Assembly: GCF_002575655.3 (NCBI RefSeq)
Contig: NC_053039.3
Span: forward strand, 238,492,622 to 238,556,621
Source: Aegilops tauschii subsp. strangulata
Lineage: Eukaryota > Streptophyta > Magnoliopsida > Poales > Poaceae
DNA: 64,000 nucleotides
Reading direction: 5' to 3'
The notes under the pieces are model-generated. The model was not told where the DNA came from. It searched no databases and saw only the letters and a list, made by a program, of their open reading frames with translations. The position numbers were made by a program, and so were the translations under genes. Below, piece by piece: positions 34,829 through 46,006 of this stretch. Position 1 is the stretch's first letter, and each line of letters starts with the position of its first letter.

Positions 34829-36852
34829 ACCTTTGCTTGTCCTCAAGCAATTCAGTTGATAAACGGAAAGTGATAAAGAAAAACTTTTACAAACTCTGTT
34901 TGCTCTTGTTGTTCTAAATATGTAAAGCCAGCATTCAAGTTTTCGGCAAGGATTATGAACTAACCATATTCAAAATAACACTTAGGTCTCATGTTTACTC
35001 ATATCAATGGCATAATCAACTAGCGAGCAATAATAACAAATCTTGGATGACAACACTTTCTCAAAACAATCATAATATGATATGACAAGATGGTATCTCG
35101 CTACTCCTTTCTGAGACCGCAAAACATGAATGCAGAGCACCTTTAAAGATCAAGGACTGACTAAACATTGTAATTCATGGTAAAAGAGATCCAGTCATAG
35201 TCATACCCAATATAAATTAATAGTAATGGATGCAAATGACAGCGGTGCTCTCCAGCTTGTGCTTTTTAATAAGAGGGTGATGACTCAACATAAAAGTAAA
35301 TAGATAGGCCCTTCGCAGAGGGAAGCAGGGATTTGTAGAGGTGCCAGAGCTCGATTTTGAAATAGAGATAAATAATATTTTGAGTGGCGTACTTTCATTG
35401 TCAACATAACAACCAAGAGATGACGATATCTTCCATGCTACACACATTATAGGCGGTTCCCAAACAGAATGGTAAAGTTTATACTCCCCCTCCACCAACA
35501 AGCATCAATATGGCTTGCTCGAAACAACGAGTGCCTCCAACTAACAACAGTCCCTGGGGAGTTTTGTTTGCAATTATTTTGATTTAATTTGCATAAAGCA
35601 TGGGACTGGGCATCCCGGTGACCAGCCATTTTCTCGTGAGTGAGGAGCGGAGCCCACTCCTCTTGAGAATAACCCGCCTAACATGGAAGATACGGACTGC
35701 CCTAGTTGATACATGAGCTATTCGAGCATACAAAACAGAATTTCATTTGAAGGTTTAGAGTTTGGCACATACAAATTTACTTGGAACGGCAGGTAGATAC
35801 CGCATATAGGAAGGTATAGTGGACTCATATGGAATAACTTTGGGGTTTAAGGAATTGGATGCACAAGCAGTATTCCCGCTTAGTACAAGTGAAGGCTAGC
35901 AAAAGACTGGGAAGCGGCCGACTAGAGAGCGACAACAGTCATGAACATGCATTAAAATTAATAAACATAGAGTGCAAGCATGAGTAGGATATAATCCACC
36001 ATGAACATAAATATCGTGAAGGCTATGTTGATTTTGTTTCAACTACATGTGTGAACATGTGCCAAGTCAAGTCACTTAAATCATTCAAAGGAGGATACCA
36101 CCCCATCATACCACATCACAACCATTTTAATAGCATGTTGGCACGCAAGGTAAACCATTATAAACTCCTAGCTAATTAAGCATGGCATAAGCAACTATAA
36201 TCTCTAATTGTCATTGCAAACATGTTTATTCATAATAGGCTGAATCAGGAACGATGAACTAATCATATTTACAAAAACAAGAGAGGTCGAGTTCATACCA
36301 GCTTCTCTCATCTCAATCACTCCATCATATATCGTCATAATTTCCTTTCACTTGCACGACCGAACGATGTGAATAATAATAATAGTGCACGTGCATTGGA
36401 CTAAGATGGAATCTGCGAGCATTCAATAAACATGAGAAGGCAAGGTAATATGGGCTCTTGGTTAAATCAACAATAATGCATATAAGAGCCACTTCAACAT
36501 TTTCATCATGGTCTTCTCCTATCGACCCCCAAAGAAAAGAAAATAAATAAAACTATTTACACGGGAAAGCTCCCAACAAGCAAAAGAAGAACAGGAAATG
36601 TTTTTGGGTTTTGTTTTTAATTACTACTACTACAGCAAGAAAGTAAACTAGCTAAAAGCTATTACTATTTATTTTTTCTTAAGGTTTTTCAAACACACGA
36701 GAAGAAAGCAGAAGAAAGGAAAAATAAACTAGCATGGATATTACGGTGAAAAAGTATGAGCACCGACATCTAGCAATGAGTGTGTGAACATGAATATAAT
36801 GTCGGTGAGAAATACGTACTCCCCCAAGCTTAGGCTTTTGGCCTAAGTTGGT
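34829..36852 (-). other. Non-coding 3' region of the Athila-lineage element
   Basis: About 2 kb, AT-rich, with no open frame that looks real. Its only notable feature is a second polypurine tract at its far end (36818-36832) followed by a perfect small hairpin (CTTAGGC / GCCTAAG). Confidence 0.6.
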
Positions 36853-37951
36853 TTATTGCCACGGCTGGCCTGGCGGATATCCAAAGTTATAGTTGGGGTC
36901 GTACTGAGAAGAAGAAGCCTCTGATTGCCACTGGTTGGCAATCATCTCCGGATCCCACTGATAATAGACTGTCGTGGAGGATCAAATTGTGGTTCCGGCT
37001 CTGGCTCTGTGGCTGATGTAGGGTTCCGGTACACTTGAATGGTCGCTAGCGGAACGAGATACTGGCCTGCAGATAAATCAAACAAGGAAGGAGCAGGCAA
37101 GGTAATAGTCTCGGGGTGACTTTTATCAAATAACAATTTGTATTTAAGCGCCCTTTCCCTGTTCTTAATAATAAAATCATGCGCTACCATACTCATATAA
37201 TCTAAATAAACAGTACGCAGCAATTTTTCTTCTTTTTCATAGTGCCTAATAGGTATGTTATAGTATGCAGCGAGGCGTGAGGCGAAGATGCCTCCCAAGA
37301 TGGGGCCCTTAGTACGGTTAAGATTTAACCGCTTTGAAACAATAGCGCCCATACTAAATGTGTCATCACGAAACAAGGCATGGCACAAAATAATAATATC
37401 AGGGACACTCAGGTTTCCACAGTTTCCGCGACCAATTAAGCATCTATTAGCAAATATAGCAAAGTAACGTAGAACAGGATAATGTATGCTAGTGATTCGT
37501 GCGTCGGAAACCTTCCTCATTTCCCCTACAACAATTGTATCAATAAACCCCTCCACATCGTTACTATGTGGTTCCTCTATGAAACCCGGAAAAGGTAACT
37601 TGCACACCACACAGAATTCACGAAGGGTCATCTCCTTATACTCATCATATAAATAAAAATCCACCATAGGTGGTGACCTCCTAGAATGGAAATGAAAATT
37701 TTGCACAAAGGTATTGGTGAGTAAGAGATACTATTCGCGTTGGTCGCGGAGGAAGTCGGTGAGGCTTGTATTCTCAGCCAACTCATAAAAATCATCATAA
37801 TCCCGGCTGCTCTCAAGAAATCATCACAAGGCCATTCACACAGCCGAACTTCCGCGGTGTGAGGCAGATTATATTTGGGCCTCTCTGCTTCTTCACTTTG
37901 CTTTTCCTTCGAGCTTCGGCTTGCTGAGCCCCTCAAAAATCTCTTCATCAT
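36853..37951 (-). pseudogene. Athila-type third ORF
   Basis: Starts MMKRFLRGSAS. Its main frame (37706-36942) carries a conserved block: MTLREFCVVCKLPFPG, a run through MRKVSDARITSIHYPVLRYF, GNLSVPDIIILCHALF and a C-terminal Pro/Glu-rich part. This matches my knowledge of the ATHILA ORF-1 family, a protein of unknown function found in Athila retrotransposons. Frame breaks: near 37797 between the N-terminal piece and the main block, and near 36960, after which another frame continues to a TAA at 36853-36855. No signal peptide or membrane segment is evident. It is encoded after the place where pol would be. Confidence 0.78.
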
Positions 37952-38729
37952 TTTCTAAAAATTTCTGAAATTTTTAGTAACTTCGAATAAAAGTGAACCA
38001 AGCTCAACAAAATTGATAACGACTACTCCCACAAGTGCCTAGAGACTATATCATGCATTAGAACTACTTGGAACCATATAAATTTGACATGCAAGCTCAA
38101 GAACATGGTCATCTAGGTAGCACAAATTTGCAATGAATAAAGCACTAGAACAAAAACTAATTGGACCAATGGAGGAGTCACATACCAAGGAACAATCCCC
38201 CAAAGCAGTTTTGTGAGAGGTGCTTAGAGGTAGGAGATCGAAATCGCAGCAAAATGAGCTAGAACTCGTGCTTGAGCTGGTTGGTGATTTTTTTTGGGAG
38301 GAAGAAGAAGTGTGTGGGTGCAGGAATAAGTGGAGGGGAGCCACCATGGGCCCATGAGGCAGGGGGCGCGCCCAGGGGGGTGGGCGCGCCCTGGACCCTC
38401 GTGCCCAGGTGATTGCTCCCCTGCTGTGTTCTCAGTGCCAAATATTCTCAAATATTCCAGAAAAAATCATATTTCAATTTCAGGGCATTTGGAGAACTTT
38501 TATTTTCGGGGTATTTTTATATTGCACGGATAATTCAGAAAGCAGACAGGAAATACTAATTTTACTTTATTTAATCTAAATAATAGAAAGTAAAAGAGGG
38601 TACAAAAGGTTGTGCTTTCTAACTTCATCCATCTCATGCTCATCAAAAGGAATCCACTAACAAGGTTGAGCAGGTCTTGTTAACAAACTCATTTCGAATC
38701 GCATGGAACCGGAGAAATTTCGAATGACA
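37952..38729 (-). other. Spacer replacing pol in the Athila-lineage element
   Basis: The stretch between the protease and the Athila ORF holds no RT, RNase H or integrase code. It has a GGCGCGCC-rich palindromic segment at about 38364-38390, similar to that in the LTRs, flanked by sequence resembling the LTR (TTCAGGGCATTTGGAGAAC). This suggests that an LTR-like piece or rearrangement took the place of pol. Confidence 0.6.
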
Positions 38730-39496
38730 CTATGTTACCTCAACGGGGATATGCACATCCCCAATAATAAGAATATCATATTTCTTCTTGACAGCAGGTA
38801 GAGGAAATTCAAAACCTCCAAAAATAATAGATGGAATTTTTCCAATAGAGTTTATACTATGAACTTGAGGTTGTTTCCTCGGAAAGTGTACCGTATGCTC
38901 ATTGCCATTAACATGGAAAGTGGCATTGCCTTTGTTGCAATCAATAACAGCCCCTGCAGTATTCAAAAAGGGTCTTCCAAGAATTATAGACATACTATCG
39001 TCCTTGGGAATATCAAGAATAATAAAGTTTGTTAAAATAGTAACGTTCGCAACCACAACAGGCACATCCTCACAAATACCGACAGGTATAGCAGTTGATT
39101 TATCAGCCATTTGCAAAGATATTTCAGTAGGTGTCAACTTATTCAAATCAAGTCTACGATATAAACAGAGAGGCAAACACTAACACCGGCTCCAAGATCA
39201 CATAAAGCAGTTCTAACATAGTTTCTTTTAATGGAGCATGGTATAGTTGGTACTCCTGGATCTCCAAGTTTCTTAGGTATTCCACCCTTAAAAGTATAAT
39301 TAGCAAGCATGGTGGAAATTTCAGCTTCCGGTATCTTTCTCTTATTTGTAACAATTTCTTTCATATACTTAGCATAAGGATTCATTTTGAGCATATCAGT
39401 CAAACGCATATGCAAGAAGATAGGTCTAATCATTTCAGCAAAGCACTCAAAATCCTCATCATCCTTTTTCTTGGATGGTTTGGGAGGAAAAGGCAT
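38730..39496 (-). pseudogene. Aspartic protease of the Athila-lineage element
   Basis: The first frame (39496-39143) gives FAEMIRPIFLHMRLTDMLKM, an Athila gag-pro linker, and the active site region RTALCDLGAGVSVC, where DLGA stands for the D-[ST]-G triad. The second frame (39176-38730) gives the protease body (ISLQMADKSTAIPVGICEDV, IILGRPFLNTAGAVIDC). A shift near 39160 joins them. It ends with a stop at 38730 where RT would normally follow. Confidence 0.82.
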
Positions 39497-41534
39497 GCGT
39501 TTCTGAACCCATGGCTCTCTTTCTTTACCGTGCTTCCTAGCGACAAAGTCTCTCTTACATAACGTTGATTCTTTGATTGTGGGTTATCAAGATCAACAGC
39601 AGGTTCAATTTCTACATCATTATCATTGCTAGGTTGAGCATCATCATTAACATTGTCACTAGGTTCATGTTCATTACCATATTGTGTTTCAGCATCAGAA
39701 ATAGAAATATCACTGGGATCCTCGGGTGTGTCTACAACAGGTTCACTAGAAGCATGCAAAGTCCTATCATTTTTCTTTTTCTTCTTTTTAGAAGGACTAG
39801 GTGCATCTAAATTATTTCTCTGAGAATCCCGCTCAATTATCATAGGATGGCCTTCAGGATACAAAGGTTCCTGAGTCATTTTACCAGTTCTCGTAGCCAC
39901 TCTAACAGCAAAATCATTATTCTGACTATTCAATTCATTGAGCAAATCATTCTAAGCTTGAAGTACTTGTTCTACTTGAGTGGTAACCATAGAAGCATGT
40001 TTACTAATGATTTTAAGTTCACCTTTAACTCTAGACATATAATCACTCAAGTGTTCAATCATATAAGCATTTTATTTTAATTGTCTACCAAAATAAGCAT
40101 TAAAGTCTTCTTGCTTAACCCTAAAATTATCAAACTCATCCAAGCATTGGCTAGCAAACTTAGTAGGCGGGATTTCAGCTTTATCATATCTATAGAGAGA
40201 ATTTACCTTTACTACCTGTGTCGGGTTATCAAGACCATGTGTTTCTTCAATAGGTGATGGATTAAAACCATGTATTTCTTCAATAGGCGGTAAATCAAGA
40301 CCATGTATTTCTTCAATAGGAGGTAAATTCTTAACATCTTCAGCTTTTATACCTTTTTCTTTCATAGATTTCTTTGCTTCTTGCATATCTTCAGGACTGA
40401 GAAATAGAACACCCCTCTTCTTCGGAGTTGGCTTAGGAGTTGGTTCAGGAGTTGGCTCAGGAAGTGTCCAATTATTTTCATTGGTCAACATATTATTCAA
40501 TAAAATTTTAGCTTCATCTGGTGTTCTTTCCCTGAAAACAGAACCAGCACAACTATCCACGTGGTCTCTGGAAGCATCGGTTAGTCCATTATAAAAGATA
40601 TCAAGTATTTCATTTTTCTTGAGAGGATGATCAGGCAAAGCATTATGTAATTGGAGAAGCCTCCCCCAACCTTGTGGGAGACTCTCTTCTTCAGTTTGCA
40701 CAAAATTATATATTTCCCTTAAAGCAGCTTGTTTCTTATGAGCAGGGAAATATTTAGCAGAGAAGTAATAAATCATATCCTGGGGACTACGCACACAACC
40801 AGGATCAAGAGAATTAAACCATATCTTAGCATCACCCTTTAATGAGAACGGAAATATTTTAAGGATATAATAGTAGAAAGCTTTCTCATCATTAGTGAAT
40901 AGGGTGGCTATATCATTTAATTTAGTAAGATGTGCCACAACAGTTTCAGATTCATAGCCATAGAAAGGATCAGATTCAACCAAAGTAATTATATCAGGGT
41001 CGACGGAGAATTCATAATCCTTATTGGTAACAAAGATAGGTGAAGTAGCATAAGCAGGATCATATTTCATTCTAGCATTCAGAGTTTTTTGTTTCAGCTT
41101 GGCTAATAATTTCTTAAGATCACTTCTATCATTGCAAGCAAGAAGTCTCTAGCAGTTTCTTCATCCATAACATAGCCCTCAGGCACAACAGGCAATTCAT
41201 ATTTAGGGGGAGAATCTTCATCATCACTTTCATCAATATTATCAGTTTCAATAATTTCATTTTCTCTAGCCCTAGCAAGTTGTTCATCAAGAAATTCACC
41301 AAGTGGCACAGTAGTATCAAGCATAGAAGTAGTTTCATCATAAGTATCATGCATAGCAGAAGTGGCATCATCGATAACATGCAACATATCAGAATTAATA
41401 GCAGAAGCAGGTTTAGGTGTCGCAAGCTTACTCAAAACAGAAGGTGAATCAAGTGCAGAGCTAGATGGCAGCTCCTTACCTCCCCTCGTAGTTGAGGGAT
41501 AAATTTTTGTTTTCGCGTCTTTCAGGTTCTTCAT
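39497..41534 (-). pseudogene. gag of the Athila-lineage element
   Basis: Starts MKNLKDAKTKIYP at 41534 with an acidic N-terminal region. A stop at 41103 is followed in the same general direction by the capsid frame 41070-40072 (FPFSLKGDAKIWFNSL, RQLLQLHN-like segment, ILDIFYNGLTDASRD), a PTPEPTPKPTPKK linker and a twice-repeated LPPIEEIHGLD motif. After a stop at 40072 come further gag pieces to 39430 with a KKKKKK basic run and an acidic tail. There is no clear zinc knuckle. At least three stops or shifts make it non-functional. It is typical of Athila-lineage gag in order and length. Confidence 0.85.
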
Positions 41535-41582
41535 AGTGACTAGCAGATATAAATCCCAAGTGACTCAAAGAATAGAGCTATG

Positions 41583-41601
41583 CTCCCCGGCAACGGCACC
41601 A
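41583..41601 (-). other. Primer binding site of the Athila-lineage element
   Basis: Minus strand TGGTGCCGTTGCCGGGGAG, an Asp-tRNA-type site as in Athila elements, 11 bases from the 5' LTR end. Confidence 0.8.
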
Positions 41602-41612
41602 GAAAATAGTCT

Positions 41613-43016
41613 TGATAACCCAAAAGTATAGGGGATCGCAACAGTTTTCGAGGGTCGAGTATTCAACCCGAATTTATTGATTCGACACAAGGGGAGCCAA
41701 AGAATATTCTCAAGTATTAGCAGTTGAGCTGTCAATTCAACCACACCTGGATAACTTAGTATCTGCAGCAAAGTATTTAGTTGCAAAGTAGTATGATAGT
41801 AACGGTAACGGTAGCAAAAGTAATATTTTTGGCTTTTGTAGTGATTGTAACAGTAGCAACGGAAAAGTAAATAAGCAAAGAACAATATGGGAAAAGCTCG
41901 TAGGCATTGGATCGGTGATGGAGAATTATGCCGGATGCGGTTCATCATGTAACAGTCATAACATAGGGTGACACAGAACTAGCTCCAATTCATCAATGTA
42001 ATGTAGGCATGTATTCCAAATATAGTCATACGTGCTTATGGAAAAGAACTTGCATGACATCTTTTGTCCTACCCTCCCGTGGTAGCGGGGTCCTAGCGGA
42101 AACAAAGGGATATTAAGGCCTCATTTTAATAGAGGACCGGACCAAAGCATTACACATAGTGAATACATGAACTCCTCAAACTACGGTCATCACGGGGAGT
42201 GGTCCCGATTATTGTCACTTCGGGGTTGCCGGATCATAACACATAGTAAGTGACTATAGACTTGCAAGATAGGATCAAGAACTCACATATATTCATGAAA
42301 ACATAATAGGTTCAGATCTGAAATCATGGCACTCGGGCCCTAGTGACAAGCATTAAGCATAGCAAAGTCATAGCAACATCAATCTCAGAATATAGTGGAT
42401 ACTAGGGATCAAACCCTAACAAAACTAACTCGATTACATGATAAATCTCATCCAACCCATCACCGTCCAGCAAGCCTACGATGGAATTACTCACGCACGG
42501 CGGTGAGCATCATGAAATTGGTGATGGAGGATGGTTGATGATGACCACGGCGACGGATTCCCCTCTCCGGAGGCCCGAACGGACTCCAGATCAGCCCTCC
42601 CAAGAGAGTTTAGGGCTTGGCGGCGGCTCCATATCGTAAAACGCGGTGAATCTTTCTCTTTGATTTTTTTCTCCCAGAACACGAATATATGGAGTTGGAG
42701 TTGAGGTCGGTGGAGCTCCAGGGGTCCCACGAGGCAGGGGGTGCGCCCGGGGGGGGCAGGCGCGCCCCCACCCTCGTGGAAAGGGTGTGGACCCCCTGGC
42801 CTTGATTCTTTCGCCAGCATTTTTTATTATTTCCAAAAATAATCTCCGTGGAGTTTCAGGTCATTCCGAGAACTTTTGTTTCTGCACATAAATAACACCA
42901 TGGCAATTCTGCTGAAAACACCGCCAGTCCGGGTTAGTTCCATTCAAATCATGCAAGTAAGAGTCCAAAACAAGGGCAAAAGTGTTTGGAAAAGTAGATA
43001 CGACGGAGACGTATCA
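41613..43016 (-). repeat. 5' LTR of the Athila-lineage element
   Basis: 1404 bp, TGATACGTCTCC to GGGTTATCA on the minus strand. Its right edge is followed by GGGGC and the TAT RNase H tail. A TATA-like CATATATTCG lies near 42680. The GC-rich segment with GGCGCGCC is at about 42735-42770. Confidence 0.93.
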
Positions 43017-44867
43017 GGGGCTCTTCCATGAAGGGATCCTCTTGAACTGACGGCGTGTGAAGATGCTCGAAGAACACATTGCTGGGAATAGGCTCACGCT
43101 TGGAACCTATCTTTGCCAAATCATCAGCTGCTTGATTTTTCAGTCGGGGTATATGATGAAGCTCTAACCCCTCAAACTTCTTTTCTAACTTTCTCACTGC
43201 ATTACAATAGCCAGTCATAGCCGGGCTCCTGATGTCCCATTCCTTCATTACTTGATTAACAACCAAATCTGAGTCGCCGTAGACCATTAGGCGACGGACG
43301 CCGAGTGAAATGGCCATACGCAACCCATACAGAAGTGCTTCATATTTAGCTTCATTGTTGGAGGAATCAAAATGAATCTGGAGGACATAGCTGAGTCTGT
43401 CGCCTCAGGGGGATACCAATACCACCCCAGCACCAGATCCATTCAACATCTTGGATCCGTCAAAGAACATGGTCCAATGCTCCGAGTGAATCTGAGTCGG
43501 TTGTTGCTGCTCAACCCACTCGGCGAGGAAATCTGCTATTGCTTGGGACTTGATAGCTTTCTTTGCCTCAAACTTGATATCCAGAGGAAGGAGTTCAATC
43601 GCCCATTTTGCCACTCGACCAGTTGCATCTCTGTTGTTCAGAATTTCTAACAATGGTGTGTCGCTGTAATGGAAAGATCTGAGAAATAATGTGCAACCTT
43701 CTTCGTGGTCATGTAGATTCCATAAACAAGCTTCTCGTAATGCGGATATCTCTGCTTGGATGGAGCCAAGACTTCAGAGATATAGTATACTGGGCGCTGA
43801 ACTTTATAGGCTTTTCCTTCTTCTTCCCGCTCGACCGTGAGTACTGTACTGACAACTTGTCCAGTGGCTGCAATATAAAGCAGTAAAGGCTCTTTGCTGA
43901 TTGGGGCAGCGAGCACCGGCTGGGTGGAAAGCAGGGCTTTGAGCTCTGCAAACGCTACGTCAGCTTCAGGAGTCCACTCAAACTTATCAGATTTCTTCAT
44001 CAGTCGGTAAAGAGGCAATGCCTTTTCACCGAGGCGAGAGATGAATCGACTCAAGCCAGCCAAACAACCAGTAAGCTTCTGAACGTCATGCACACGCACA
44101 GGGCATTTCATCCGGAGTATGGCACCAACTTTCTCTGGGTTCGCATCGATCTCTCGTTCGGAAACGAGGAAACCGAGTAACTTCCCACCTGGAACTCCGA
44201 ATGTGCACTTCGACGGATTAAGCTTAATATCATACCTTCTTAGGTTGGCAAAGGTTTTAGCGAGGTCAGCCAGTAGGTCGAAACCTTTACGCGACTTGAC
44301 CACAATGTCATCCATATATGCTTCCACATTTCGACTGATTTGAGTGAGCAGGCACTTCTGAATCATCCTCATAAATGTGGCACCAGCGTTCTTGATACCG
44401 AATGGCATGGTGACATAGCAAAAGCACCCGAATGGGGTGATGAAAGCTGTTTTTATTTCATCAGGTACATACAGTCGGATCTGATGATATCCGGAATATG
44501 CGTCCAGAAAAGACAAACGCTCACACCCCGCAGTTGAGTCGACAATCTGGTCGATGCGGGGGAGAGGGAAATGATCTTTCGGGCGGGCCCGATTGATATG
44601 CTTGAAATCAATACACATACGGAGTGAATCGTCCTTCTTGGGGGCCATGACAACATTGGCGAGCCACTCGGAGTGGTAAATCTCGTGGATGAACTCGGCT
44701 GCAAGCAGTTGAGCCACCTCCTCGCCGATTGCCTTTCTCTTCTCCACGGCGGACCGACGGAGATGCTCTTTAACAGGTTTTGCTTTTGGATCGACTCACA
44801 AACTATGCTCAGCCAGTCCCCTGGGTACACCCGGCATGTCAGAAGGTTTCCATGGAAAGATGTCCTA
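43017..44867 (-). pseudogene. TAT copy 2 reverse transcriptase and RNase H
   Basis: RT is open from 44747 to 43647 with WLANVVMAPKKD, FPLPRIDQIVD, SFLDAYSGYHQI, MPFGIKNA and AYMDDIVVKS, and lacks the RT frameshift of copy 1. A small deletion near 43655-43660 shifts the frame after YFSDLSIT. RNase H has TGA 43405-43407 and the upstream linker has TAG 44865-44867, both shared with copy 1. The RNase H remainder (YGDSDLVVNQV, NQAADDLAK) reaches the Athila insertion site. Confidence 0.92.
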
Positions 44868-45463
44868 GTTCTCACGGAGGAACTAGATGAGCGCTTCTTC
44901 CTATTTGTTGTCGAGTGTTGTTGAGATATGAGTCGGAGCAGCATTAGGATCAGTCGGGTGAATATGAATCGACTTTGTTTCACCGGACGACTGAAATGCG
45001 GACTCTGAGGCAGGCTTCTTAGCCCGCGGCAATTCACTCGGATCAGCATTCTTCTGCTATTCCTGCATTTCGACTACTGCCATCTGTTCATCGGCAATTT
45101 TTGAGCCCTTCTAGAGGCACTCTTCTGCCTTCTGCCGATTGCCAGTGAACGTGATCACTCCTCTAGGACCAGGCATCTTCAATTTGATGTACACGTAACA
45201 TGGTCGAGCCATAAAACGTGCATATGCAGGCCTGCCCAGAATAGCATGATAAGCACTCTGGAAATCCACTACTTCAAATGTCAACTTTTCCTTACGGTAA
45301 TTCTTCGAATCACCGAAAACCACGTAGAGAGTTATCTGGCCGAGTGACTTAGCCTTCTTTCCAGGGATGACGCCATGAAAGCTCATGTTGCTCTCACTAA
45401 GTTTGGACATCGGAATGCCCATCCCCTTCAGAGTTTCATCGTAAAGAATATTCAGACCACTGC
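44868..45463 (-). pseudogene. TAT copy 2 protease, cut by insertion
   Basis: Frame 45422-45111 encodes MGIPMSKLSESN ... GRPAYARFMARPCYVY and ends in a stop where copy 1 reads QKGSK. The active-site half (DGAS in copy 1) has been removed by the insertion of the plus-strand TAT element at 45464, and the expected continuation lies outside the window. Confidence 0.85.
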
Positions 45464-45986
45464 TGTTGGGGATATTACTACTGGGCGTAACCGGCGAGGA
45501 GAGGCTGGGTTATCCCCATAATGAGTTATTATATTTGAAGCCCATTAAGACAAAGATGATGGCGCTTTATGAAGGCCCAGGGCCCAAGGGCGGATTAAGG
45601 CCTGTAGTCATAAACCGACATTGATATGTAAGCTTGTGTTATAAGGCAGAAATAGTAGAGACCGGGCCGGACACGTTTATGAGCCGGCCTCGGAATCCTG
45701 TAAACTGGCGGGCGTCAACCCATGTATATAAGGGGACGACCCGGCGGCGGTTTAGAAACAACAAACAACAACGCGAGAGCTAGGCATAGCGAATTCGCTC
45801 CCTGGTTATCGAAACCCTAGCAATTCCACAACAATTGGACTAGGCCTTTACCTTCACCGCAAGGGGCCGAACCAGTATAAACTCTCTACGTCCCTTGTCC
45901 GCTTTAACCCATTTAAACTAAGCCTTCGCGATGGCTCCACGACTAAGTCCTTTCTCTAGGACATCTGCGGTGACAAAACCACGACA
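45464..45986 (+). repeat. 5' LTR of TAT element 3
   Basis: 523 bp, TGTTGGGGATATTAC to AACCACGACA. A TATA box (TATATAAG) lies at 45725-45732. The exact left base is uncertain by up to three positions because the flank reads TGCTGTTGGGG. Confidence 0.75.
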
Positions 45987-45987
45987 G

Positions 45988-46006
45988 TTGGCACCCACCG
46001 TGGGGC
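45988..46006 (+). other. Primer binding site of TAT element 3
   Basis: TTGGCACCCACCGTGGGGC, one base after the LTR. It differs by one base from the site of TAT copy 1. Confidence 0.75.

Larger units (their letters stand above)
33412..43021 (-). mobile_element. Complete Athila-lineage gypsy element lacking RT, RNase H and integrase
   Basis: The element spans 33417-43016 (9600 bp) on the minus strand and is flanked by GGGGC at 33412-33416 and 43017-43021. Parts: 5' LTR 41613-43016, PBS 41583-41601, gag, protease, a spacer where polymerase should be, an Athila-type ORF at 36853-37951, a 2-kb non-coding region, PPT, 3' LTR 33417-34812. LTRs begin TGATACGTCTC and end GGGTTATCA. It resembles the large non-autonomous Athila families of Triticeae (Sabrina-like), the family name being uncertain. 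It interrupts TAT copy 2 between RNase H and integrase. Confidence 0.93.
29937..45463 (-). mobile_element. TAT/Retand-type gypsy, copy 2, truncated at both ends
   Basis: Same order as copy 1: antisense ORF, two repeat arrays, integrase, RNase H/RT, protease. The left end starts abruptly inside the antisense ORF (its second exon) next to a broken Athila LTR. The right end is cut within the protease by the insertion of the plus-strand TAT element at 45464. A complete Athila-lineage element (33417-43016) sits at the same site and with the same GGGGC duplication as the solo LTR in copy 1. Hand comparison gives 3-7 percent divergence from copy 1, depending on the segment. Confidence 0.88.
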
